A DNA stretch of 64,000 nucleotides from Mermis nigrescens (lineage: Eukaryota > Nematoda > Enoplea > Mermithida > Mermithidae): NCBI GenBank assembly GCA_036768485.1, contig JAVLUZ010000411.1, positions 227,265 through 291,264 of the forward strand, written 5' to 3'. Each line of letters begins with the position of its first letter. Positions within the stretch are counted from its first letter, which is position 1. This document shows positions 27,939-35,226 of the stretch, piece by piece. The translations under genes and the position numbers were made by a program. The notes beneath the pieces were generated by a model. It was not told where the DNA came from. It ran no database searches and was given only the letters and a program-made list of their open reading frames with translations.

Positions 27939-29772
27939 CTGAAGAACGAAGGTAAACAAGCGTAAAATTTTTGTGGCCAAGGCTCAAATGCCTTTTACGC
28001 AAAAAAGGTGGTACACGATAAGATTTGTTTTCTATGGGATACAGATAAATCTCTGTCAAACTGTGTCATCAGCTATCTGCAGCTTAGGTTGGCGGCACCA
28101 AAATTCTGGGGGAGTACAGGATTTTTTCGAAAGTCAAAAGATAGCCCTAAAAAGGATAGTATGGCTAAAAAACACAATTTTTCAGCGCTTCTCACCGAGC
28201 ACTATCAATTGGCATCGAAAAATTGCGAAAAAAACAAAAACAAGTTCAAAAATTGAATTCTTGGGGGTAGGGAATGTGCATACCCCCAAACCCCCACACG
28301 CCCAGGTATGATCTGCAGTCGTGGAAACGTACTGCAGCATCTGCGAAAAAATGCACGTCAGAAAACATACTCTGCATTCTTGTGTGGATAGACCTTCCAT
28401 ACCTTCGAGCTGATGTTTTCAGTTATACGAGCATACATAAAGAGTCAGCTAATTCTGAGGCCGTATTCATAAAACATACTTTAAAGTAGTGTCTACCTAC
28501 TGGTAGAATCAGGTCTACCTTGAATTAAGGTGTATGGATGGTGCAAACTAGCATGAATCGCGAAATAGCATGCTTTACATGCAATTCTGGGGTCTACCGT
28601 AATTAGCCGGAGGTCTTTCGGATCCGACGATCTAAACCTCTGTCTACGTGTGCTGACAAGCATACAATAAGTAGCGACCAAATTGTGTCTGGGTAGTGTA
28701 AAACTGGCCAAAATCCGAAAAAGGTGCCATCATTATCTAACATAAGATTGTAACCACATACATAATCAGAGCAACATACTTTATTTGAAACTCTTTTTGA
28801 GCAACATATTGCTATAACAGATAAAGCAATTTTTATCGGTAAGAAAATGAACACAGTGTAAAAATTAATAAATACAAAGACAAGGCGTCATAGTGAATGA
28901 CTTTTATTTCATGTCCGATAAAAAATTAAATGCCTTCTCGTTTGTTTTTTTAAAGCTCAGACCAAGTTTTCAAGGTCCGTTGGCGTCGAAACATTTTATA
29001 AGCAAATCTGACAGAATTACTTGTTTGAACGGAAAGTGTGAAAATATAAATACATTTAGAAACTGTGGAAGTAAGAACAAAACGAAAAATCAGGTGAGAA
29101 ATAATGTGAAATGAAGTGAGGAAAAGACCGAAAAAGTAACCAGATAGCTAAAATGATTTGAATGAGGATACTAAAATATGGAGGAAATGCCAGAAATAGC
29201 TGCTTTGCATATAATAAAGAAAAGGGCAGATTTAGGGAAGGGCGGCCGCCCCGTTGTCGACAAATAGTCGGGGAAAATGGAGAAACATATGCATTTTTGA
29301 GGATTTTGGCGATTTTCTGTCATGATTTTCCACAATTTCATGGAGTGCGCGCCGGTAGGACTCAATATTTATATTTATTGACTTTTCTGGCGCTCTAAAA
29401 GCCTTATTTTGCGACAGAGGAGTATTTTATGCGCAAAATACAGATTCGTGTATTTTTTCTGCGCTTTGTGCCAATTTTTGATCTAATTTTACGCGTTCGC
29501 TGAAACTTTCGAAAAATTTTTTTCCGGTCAAGACATGATTATCAAAGAAAAAAGCCGACGGAAAATCGTTGGAGCTCTAATCCTATCCGACACACTGTCA
29601 AATAATCCTGGATCTGTCACTGATGTGCTTTCCGTTTTGATTAGTTGTTAATATTAGTTTGGGTTTTCATTGAAAACTTTTAATCTATAAGTTCTGGATT
29701 AAAAAATTATCAGCTATTACGTAGGGATCAGAATTCACGAGTTTACAACAGTTTTCATGAAAGAAAAACATC
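27939..29772. other. Repeat-rich interval upstream of the Polinton
   Basis: About 28,080-28,320 is a member of the dispersed family with ACCAAAATTCTGGGGG and ACCCCCAAACCCCC ends; about 29,220-29,620 resembles 13,020-13,900 and 46,600-47,000. A minus-strand frame at 28,603-28,854 starts with a hydrophobic, Cys-containing N-terminus but has no recognised domain or splice support. Confidence 0.4.
29767..29772. other. Target-site duplication of the Polinton (left)
   Basis: AACATC, identical to 43,087-43,092. Six base pairs is the size expected for Polinton/Maverick integrases. Confidence 0.93.
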
Positions 29773-30612
29773 AGTAGTTAGGCGTGTGTCCCTAGGTAGC
29801 AATGCTATAACATAGCCTGTGTTATAGCATGGGTGGAGGGGCTCAGAATCTGCTCCCTGGCTTTTCCCAGGGAGCAATGCTGTAGCATAGTCTGTGCTAT
29901 GGCATAGGGACCTGCCCGGGGAGGGGCGCGCGCCAGCCCGAGGCCAGGGGCCCAGGGCCAGGGGAGGGGAAATTTCCATGGGGGAAATTTCCATGGGGGA
30001 AATTTCCATGGGGGAAATTTCCCAGGGGGAAAACTTGAAATGACTATAACTCAAGAACCAGCACTCGGATCAGGCTCAAATTTTCAGAGTATGTCAAGTA
30101 TATGTTAGATATGGTATGTACAAAATTTCAGCGCGCAATCTACAGTATACCAGCATTAGTTTACACTTTTGCATAAATCAAGAACCAATGCTTGGATTTT
30201 GTTCAAATTTTCAGGAAATGATGTATATAGGCGAGGCATGCTATGCACAGAATTTCAGCGCGCAGCCTACAGTATACCAATTTACTTTACACTTTCTCAT
30301 ATAGTACTCTAACTTTAGGGATAGAGGGCGGATTGGATTGAAATTTCAGGGGTAGTATACATATCCTATTAGAAAACTATTACAAGAGATTTGTGAAAAT
30401 TCCTACAGTATATTGAATTTTTTACAATGCTCCCAAGAAAAATTGTGTGCACGCGCTTAGGCAGGGGCCCAGAGTCAGATGGGGGACACTACCGCCACTT
30501 TACACTGTATGATTTTCGCCGATCTACGTCAAACACTCATTGATTGATCGTTCGTGAAAGTATGCATAATATTCTTTTGTTTGCTCGCTGAAATGTTGCC
30601 GCAGATTAGCTA
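29773..30612 (+). repeat. Polinton left terminal inverted repeat
   Basis: Starts AGTAGTTAGGCGTGTG; matches 42,251-43,086 in reverse complement at roughly 96% by eye, with small indels (for example near 30,220). Outer 250 bp are GC-rich with palindromic GCTATAACATAG-type motifs and a BssHII-like GGCGCGCGCC; 29,967-30,032 is a 15-bp tandem repeat. Inner end reads GCAGATTAGCTA, only a few bases from the stop codon of the polymerase fragment. Confidence 0.95.
29967..30032 (+). repeat. 15-bp tandem repeats within the TIR
   Basis: About four units of GGGGGAAATTTCCAT; the partner array in the right TIR lies at about 42,828-42,895, with one unit changed. Confidence 0.85.
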
Positions 30613-30615
30613 GAA

Positions 30616-31386
30616 TTAGGGCATTTTTGTAATCAAGTTATAGTGATTATTAGCAGTGTGCAAGTGAATCACCTTGGCAGCTTTAGGTCCTTCAAAAAAC
30701 AAAACATTGCCATGATATATTTTTATTTGGTACTCTGGCACCAAAGCATTTTGAATTTTCTCTACAGCTTCAAGCCCATATTTATCTTCATTAATGCTAA
30801 GATTAGCTTTGTGCATCAGTTCTAATGCTAGCCGTTTTTGCAGAGTACATCGGCTCTTATCTCCTTTCCTAATAGAATCCCATTTTGGGCTCTTTTCTAG
30901 CTTTGCTATTCCTGTTACAACAGCTCGAGGTAGGGATAAATTATCATTTGAGGTGATTTCAATATATCCACCTCCATTTTTACAAAACTCCCTCACATCA
31001 GGTTCAAGGCCAGTTCCGGTTTGTTGTTTTTTATCAACAATAACTATTTTGAAAGCTATGTCCTCGCTTAAGCAAAACTCGTTCTTAGACTGGGCTACAT
31101 TTTCTATAATGCTCAAAACCTTGTCAGCATTTATATACTCACGTTGAGTAAATGGAACTAATACAGGCGCATGAAGGCACGGCTGTCTAATTTCAATACC
31201 TACCAAAGAGTCAGGAGGACAGTCATGCAACATCTGCTTAATAGCTTCCTCAAAAATCTGCTCAAAGACCTCAAACAGATTAGGACATTTCTTGAATCGC
31301 AGCAAAAATGCTCTTGCAGTTGTCTTAAACCTACGAACAAAAATCTCTGGGAACTCATGTACTTCAAAGTATTTATTCAGATCCAT
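30616..31386 (-). pseudogene. polB: Polinton DNA polymerase B, N-terminal domain only
   Basis: 256 codons from the Met at 31,386, 37 nt downstream of a minus-strand TATAAATA; an upstream in-frame Met at 31,440 would lie before that box. The sequence matches the N-terminal region that precedes the exonuclease in metazoan Polinton PolB: a segment with LVGIEIR and VLVPF (residues 61-79), ENVAQSKNEF (95-104), NLSLPRAVVTGIAKLE (149-164), KRLALELMHKA (184-194) and a closing FEGPKAAKVI..NHYNLIT (231-253). In full-length family members a Cys-rich segment, exonuclease and palm follow. Here the frame stops within 4 bp of the TIR inner edge, so all catalytic parts are missing. Function, if any, of the leftover domain is unknown. 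Confidence 0.72.
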
Positions 31387-31423
31387 TTTTAATGTAAGAA
31401 GTTTGCAGAGTAATACGCGCCCA

Positions 31424-31431
31424 TATTTATA
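31424..31431 (-). promoter_or_regulatory. TATA box of polB fragment
   Basis: TATAAATA on the minus strand in context TCTATAAATATGG, 37 nt before the ATG at 31,386. It is divergent from the box at 31,449-31,456, 17 nt away. Confidence 0.75.
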
Positions 31432-31448
31432 GACATACAATCAAAATC

Positions 31449-31456
31449 TATAAATA
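31449..31456 (+). promoter_or_regulatory. TATA box of zinc-ribbon ORF
   Basis: TATAAATA in context TCTATAAATACT, 50 nt before the ATG at 31,507. Confidence 0.75.
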
Positions 31457-31506
31457 CTAATAATGGTCTACTGTTTAACTACTCTTTTTAGTACTATAAG
31501 GAGAAA

Positions 31507-31836
31507 ATGGAAGAAATCAGAGAAATCCAAAAGCGTCTTTTTCTGGATGAGGAGAAGAAGCCCTATGGCCGGTCCATCAAACCGGCCATAGAGCTATGTG
31601 GGAGAAACTTGGATCGGCCCATGTACTCCCTAATGATCCAGCTTTGCTATTTTTGTCAGAAAAATAGTTCTGAAAGGGACTTTTTCGAAACAAATTCTGG
31701 CAGGTGGTACTTGAATATCCAAATGTGCCCCAGGTGCAGCGAGTTTAATAGAGCCATGCAGGAAGCGGGCAAAAGAGTGCTAAAGCGCTATTCTGATCAG
31801 CAGGCTGAGGAGGAGAAGGCCAAAACAGCTTACTAA
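31507..31836 (+). CDS. Small zinc-ribbon-like protein of the Polinton
   Basis: 109 codons, intact. Two CxxC pairs (C47-x-x-C50 and C74-x-x-C77, spaced 23 residues) look like a zinc ribbon; the C-terminus is charged and helical (RVLKRYSDQQAEEEK). I do not recognise the family. It has its own TATAAATA 50 nt upstream and is divergent from the polymerase fragment. Because the element also encodes a TBP, a transcription-related role is conceivable (several basal factors carry zinc ribbons), but nothing beyond the Cys pattern supports it. Start chosen at 31,507 because it is the first ATG after the TATA box and has a purine-rich context (GAGAAAATGG). Confidence 0.7.
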   Translation: MEEIREIQKRLFLDEEKKPYGRSIKPAIELCGRNLDRPMYSLMIQLCYFCQKNSSERDFFETNSGRWYLNIQMCPRCSEFNRAMQEAGKRVLKRYSDQQAEEEKAKTAY

Positions 31837-31841
31837 AAGTC

Positions 31842-31849
31842 TATAAATA
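31842..31849 (+). promoter_or_regulatory. TATA box of 108-aa ORF
   Basis: TATAAATA in context TCTATAAATATGG, just after the stop of the previous ORF and 47 nt before the ATG at 31,897. Confidence 0.75.
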
Positions 31850-31896
31850 TGGGTGCGCGCTAGGTATATTATATATGCAGCTAATTAAAAGAAAGC

Positions 31897-32223
31897 ATGT
31901 CTTCACCCGGTGAACTAGCGTACCATCATTTTGTCCGAAAGCTTATTGAAAAAGCTAACAATCGCTACTTGAGCGTCAGAAATGTCCAAAGCATAGGCTC
32001 TTGTTTCTGGGGTTACATGAGCAATGCGTTTAAAGAGGAACAGCGCGAAATTGATAAACGCGAAGTATTTTGGATTTTTGCATTGAGATTGAAAGCAGCC
32101 ATTTTAGACAAAGATGTTGATTCTTTGTGTGGCTTGTATGCGGCTTTTGATCAAAATGGAAAGAACATGTGGGAAAACATGTATGATAACTGTATTTTGC
32201 AACAAGTAAATCATTTGTTGTAA
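31897..32223 (+). CDS. Polinton ORF of unknown function (108 aa)
   Basis: Intact open frame of 108 codons starting 47 nt after a TATA box. Predicted mostly helical, rich in aromatic residues (YHHF, FWGYM, VFWIF, MWENMY), no transmembrane segment, no Cys pairs, no recognised domain. It lies between the zinc-ribbon ORF and the integrase in the same orientation. The regular promoter spacing and intact frame argue that it is a real gene. Confidence 0.65.
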   Translation: MSSPGELAYHHFVRKLIEKANNRYLSVRNVQSIGSCFWGYMSNAFKEEQREIDKREVFWIFALRLKAAILDKDVDSLCGLYAAFDQNGKNMWENMYDNCILQQVNHLL

Positions 32224-32240
32224 AGTAGTAAAATGTGCGT

Positions 32241-32249
32241 TTTATAAAA
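32241..32249 (+). promoter_or_regulatory. Weak TATA-like element before integrase
   Basis: TTTATAAAA about 110 nt upstream of the integrase ATG; it departs from the TATAAATA octamer seen at the other genes and is farther from the start. Confidence 0.3.
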
Positions 32250-32357
32250 ATGCAGGCTCCCGTTGCTCTTAACCTCCACGTGGTGGGAGCCGGAAACGAT
32301 CCGTTTGATCGGCCAATAAGAGCATAAATATTAAAAAATAAAATAAAAAATGTAAAA

Positions 32358-33417
32358 ATGGATAAATTGTTGACAAAATTATATTATGACCCTCAAACTG
32401 GGTATACGGGGGCGAATCAACTTTTTGCTCGAGTGAAAAAGTTACGTCCAGCAGCAAAATTTGAAAAGGTAAAAGCATGGCTGGAAAAGCAACCCACATA
32501 CACACTACACAAACCTGCAAAGAAACATTATTCACATAACAAGGTAATAGTTAGCGGGGTTGATGAGCAGTGGCAAGCAGATTTGGTTGATCTACAATCG
32601 TTAGCCGACCACAATCATAATTTTAAGTATCTACTCAATTGTACTGACATTTTCTCAAAGTATGCATGGTCAGTGCCACTTAAATCAAAAACTGGTAAAG
32701 AAATTATGGCATCTTTTCAGAAAATTTTCAAATCGTCGGGCCGTAAACCATATAAACTGCAAACGGATCAGGGAACTGAGTTTACAAACAAGGAATTTCA
32801 GCAATTTTTGAAATCTCCAATTTATTGACTTTTTCACGACAAAAAGCGAAATGAAAGCTAGTATTGTTGAGCGGTTTAATCGTACGCTTAAGGAACGCAT
32901 GTGGCGATATTTCACTAAAAAGAATACATTTAAGTATATTGACATTTTGCCCGATTTGCTAAAAAATTATAATAATTCTTTTCATAGGACCATTGGTATA
33001 TCCCCCGCTAACGTTACCTATAAAAACGAAAGAGAAATTTTGAACAAAGCATTTAGGATTGATAAACCGAACGTTGTTTTTAAATTTGATATTGGTGATA
33101 AAGTTCGTATAAGTAAAGTGAAACGTACATTCGAAAAAGGATTCTGGCCCAACTGGACCGAAGAATATTTCATTGTTAAGGAGAGGTTTGCTCGCACACC
33201 ACCCGTTTATACTCTCGAAGATCAAAAGGGGGAAAAATTAGAGGGTGTTTTCTACGAAACCGAGCTGCAGAAAATTATTTCAAAATCAGATGATTTATTT
33301 GTGACTGAAAAAATTATAAAAGTTCGTAAAAAAGGCAAGAAAACTGATTATTTGGTGCGCTGGAGAGGCTACCCGCCTAAATTTGACTCTTGGGTTTCTG
33401 ATATTGTAAAGCTATAA
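32358..33417 (+). pseudogene. int: Polinton integrase with chromodomain, frameshifted
   Basis: Retroviral-type (rve) integrase that inserts the element and makes 6-bp target duplications. The first frame (32,358-32,828) holds the N-terminal part and two of the catalytic acidic residues, in QADLVDL (D75) and TDQGTEF (D137). The frame is lost near 32,820, and a second frame (first Met 32,851, end 33,417) carries the third acidic residue in SIVERFNR, the ISPANVTY segment, and an SH3-like region. The C-terminal chromodomain reads DYLVRWRGYP...DSWV. A single +1 shift explains the break; otherwise all motifs are preserved, so inactivation looks recent. No HHCC zinc finger is seen before the catalytic core. 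Confidence 0.9.
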
Positions 33418-33420
33418 ATA
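33413..33420 (+). promoter_or_regulatory. TATA box overlapping the integrase stop
   Basis: TATAAATA in GCTATAAATAGT; its TAA is the integrase stop codon. It would serve the ORF that follows. Confidence 0.65.
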
Positions 33421-33441
33421 GTAAGTCAAATCTTAAGATCA

Positions 33442-33752
33442 ATGGTCAGTGTTTTTTCAATCATATTCCACATCGTTTATCACAATACGCACATTTGTCT
33501 AATGATGCCATTGGTGATTATTTTTGGCCAAAAATGAGCAACCAGTATAGGCAAACATTGCTCAAATTTGATGATCATGCTATTTTGAGCTTCTCAAAGT
33601 TTATCAGAAAACGCCTGAAAAAGGGCGATCTTTGCCTGCCGTTTAACTTGTGGGAATTTTTAAGCCCTGAGGCTAGGTTTTACTTTGCGAACCTCCATAC
33701 AAAAATCATTGATGAACACATAACTTCATCCATGTCATCAGTATTGATCTAA
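33442..33752 (+). pseudogene. Polinton ORF of unknown function, probably frameshifted start
   Basis: The only ATG at the expected distance from the TATA box (33,442) opens a frame that soon stops. The longer open frame, ending TAA at 33,750, has no ATG at its beginning. It reads upstream through 33,441 without a stop (…IPHRLSQYAHLSNDAIGDYF…) and then FWPKMSNQYRQTLLKFDD, a basic helix KFIRKRLKKGD, and a C-terminal SPEARFYFANLHTKI. Most likely one gene with a frameshift between about 33,443 and 33,495. Family not recognised. Confidence 0.5.
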
Positions 33753-33758
33753 AAATTT

Positions 33759-34025
33759 GCAAAGTTTGGAATATTTTTTGTGAAGTTTGGAATATTTTTT
33801 GTAAAGTTTGGAATATTTTTTGTAAAGTTTGGAATATTTTTTGTAAAGTTTGGAATATTTTTTGTAAAGTTTGGAATATTTTTTGTAAAGTTAGCAATAT
33901 TTTTTGTAAAGTTTGGAATATTTTTTGTAAAGTTTGGAATATTTTTTGTTAAGTTTGGAATATTTTTTGTAAAGTTTGGAATATTTTTTGTAAAGTTTGG
34001 AATATTTTTTGTAAAGTTTGAAATA
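33759..34025 (+). repeat. 21-bp tandem repeat between convergent genes
   Basis: About 12.7 units of 21 bp (core AAAGTTTGGAATATTTTTTG), nearly identical, one unit with AGCAATATT. A multiple of three, so it reads open as VKFGIFF on the plus strand and as a Gln-rich repeat on the minus strand, but no gene needs it. It fills exactly the gap between the stop of the plus-strand ORF and the stop of TBP, so it is the shared 3' region of two convergent genes. Confidence 0.9.
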
Positions 34026-34544
34026 TTATGTATCTAATCTGCATTTCTCAACCATTGTTGAAACTATTTTATATGCTCTGTGCAACTCATGCTCCTGTTT
34101 TGCACCTGTAAAGGTCAATTTTCCGCTTGTGAACAGCAAAAATGTTATATTTCTGAATTTGTATATTAAGCCAGGAAACAATTCCACTTCATACATGCAT
34201 TTTCTTTTCACCAGCTCATAAAATTTGCAAAGATTAATGCGGAACCCTAAATTAGCAGAGCCTACGAACATATGGGGTTTCACGTTTAAATCATCACTCC
34301 TAGCATTTAATGCATCTACAGCAGCTTTTATAGCACTTTCACCATCTTTCACTGTTTTGGCTCCAACACATACAATTTTACCTGATTTGAAAATCAGTAA
34401 TGTTGCCTGAGGTAGTCGAAATACAATTCCTGGAAATCTCAAATAATTGTATTGTGCAGTCTTTGGTAATTTGTGGCATATTTCTTCGAGGTTAAGCGTA
34501 TGGGGCAGTGCTGTAATCAGTAAAATATTTTGTATAGTCACCAT
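34026..34544 (-). CDS. tbp: TATA-binding protein homologue carried by the Polinton
   Basis: 172 codons, intact, the length of a bare TBP core with no N-terminal extension. It shows the two-fold saddle repeat. First half: TIQN (3-6), FPGIVFRL (37-44), LLIFKSGKIVCVGAK (49-63). Second half: VGSANL (94-99), ELFPGLIYKF (121-130), LLFTSGKLTFTGAK (136-149). The four Phe positions that kink the TATA minor groove in known TBPs appear kept (F37, F52, F123, F138). In the second half the usual Gln-Asn before VGS is His-Met (91-92), so one groove-contacting Asn is missing. The start at 34,544 is 29 nt downstream of a minus-strand TATAAATA; an upstream Met at 34,661 would lie before the promoter and inside the ATPase. 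Expected to bind the element's TATA boxes and recruit polymerase II factors. A captured host gene is the likely origin (inference). Confidence 0.92.
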   Translation of the reverse strand: MVTIQNILLITALPHTLNLEEICHKLPKTAQYNYLRFPGIVFRLPQATLLIFKSGKIVCVGAKTVKDGESAIKAAVDALNARSDDLNVKPHMFVGSANLGFRINLCKFYELVKRKCMYEVELFPGLIYKFRNITFLLFTSGKLTFTGAKQEHELHRAYKIVSTMVEKCRLDT

Positions 34545-34549
34545 TTTTC

Positions 34550-34557
34550 TATAAATA
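34550..34557 (+). promoter_or_regulatory. TATA box of ATPase
   Basis: TATAAATA in TCTATAAATACT, 33 nt before the ATPase ATG at 34,591. Confidence 0.8.
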
Positions 34558-34573
34558 CTTCCTGATAAACTTA

Positions 34574-34581
34574 TATTTATA
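34574..34581 (-). promoter_or_regulatory. TATA box of TBP
   Basis: TATAAATA on the minus strand in GTATAAATATAAG, 29 nt before the TBP ATG at 34,544. This box lies beyond the ATPase box, so the two promoters cross and their transcripts would overlap at the 5' ends; TBP could occlude or couple both genes. Confidence 0.78.
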
Positions 34582-34590
34582 CCTAAAACC

Positions 34591-35205
34591 ATGATGTTCC
34601 AACATCCTTTCACCTGCCTTGTTTCGGGACCAACAAAGTCAGGCAAAACAACATTTGTCAAGCGATTAATTGAGAATAGAGCATGCCTGATTGATACTAA
34701 AATTGAAAAGATTTGGTGGTGCTTCGCAGAAAATCAGCCCCTTTATAAAAAAATAAATGATGTTTCATTCATAGAAGGGCTTCCTGATTTTAATTACCTA
34801 AAACAATTTAGTCACATGCCTCAACTTTTGATTCTCGATGATCTTATGCAACAGAGCAAGGGTAATGTCCAGATTGTGCAACTTTTTACAAGGAGTTGTC
34901 ATCATTGGAACATTAGCATTATACACATTGTTCAAAACGTTTTCTTTGATGGTCTAAGAACTTCACGCATCAACTCTGATTATATAGTTTTATTCAAACA
35001 CCCTGCTGATCAGTTACAGGCACAAATGCTTTCCAGACAGCTCTATCCTGCCAACGCTTAATATTTTCTAGAAGCTTATTCTGATGCTACTTCTCAGCCA
35101 CACGGTTACCTTTTAATTGATCAACTCAAAATGCTAGAGTTGAACTCAGGCTTAAAACAAATATTTTTAGCAGGCATCCAACTGTTCATATGCAGAAATC
35201 TATAA
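34591..35205 (+). pseudogene. Polinton genome-packaging ATPase, one nonsense codon
   Basis: FtsK/HerA-type packaging ATPase of the PRD1-adenovirus-like lineage, which drives DNA into the capsid. Walker A is GPTKSGKT (residues 13-20), Walker B LLILDD (79-84), and a Gln-containing strand follows (IHIVQN, 111-116). The frame reaches a TAA at 35,059-35,061 and then stays open in the same frame to 35,205 with the family's expected C-terminal segment (YFLEAYSDAT, HGYLLID). So a single in-frame nonsense codon, not a frameshift, truncates the protein by about 50 residues. Start taken at 34,591, 33 nt after the TATA box; 34,594 is an alternative. The downstream TATA box at 35,201 overlaps the end of this gene. 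Confidence 0.9.
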
Positions 35206-35208
35206 ATA
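35201..35208 (+). promoter_or_regulatory. TATA box separated from its gene by a LINE
   Basis: TATAAATA in TCTATAAATACT. Ignoring the LINE and one target copy, it would lie 32 nt before the ATG at 38,437. The LINE now separates them by 3.2 kb. Confidence 0.75.
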
Positions 35209-35215
35209 CTAGTAG

Positions 35216-35226
35216 AGATATTGTGA
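35216..35226. other. Target-site duplication of the LINE (left)
   Basis: AGATATTGTGA, repeated exactly at 38,412-38,422. Confidence 0.9.

Noticed and set aside
28603..28854. Possible secreted Cys-rich small protein (hydrophobic start, CC motifs)
   Set aside because: No splice support, no recognised domain, and neighbouring sequence is repeat-derived.
33706..34037. Heptapeptide-repeat proteins VKFGIFF (+) and a Gln-rich repeat (-)
   Set aside because: Both are readings of the same 21-bp non-coding tandem array between two genes; no promoter at the right place.
34026..34544. TBP as a chance processed retrocopy of a host gene
   Set aside because: No poly(A) tail or flanking duplication; it has an element-type TATA box at standard spacing and sits neatly between element genes sharing a crossed promoter. 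Not absolutely excluded without sister copies.
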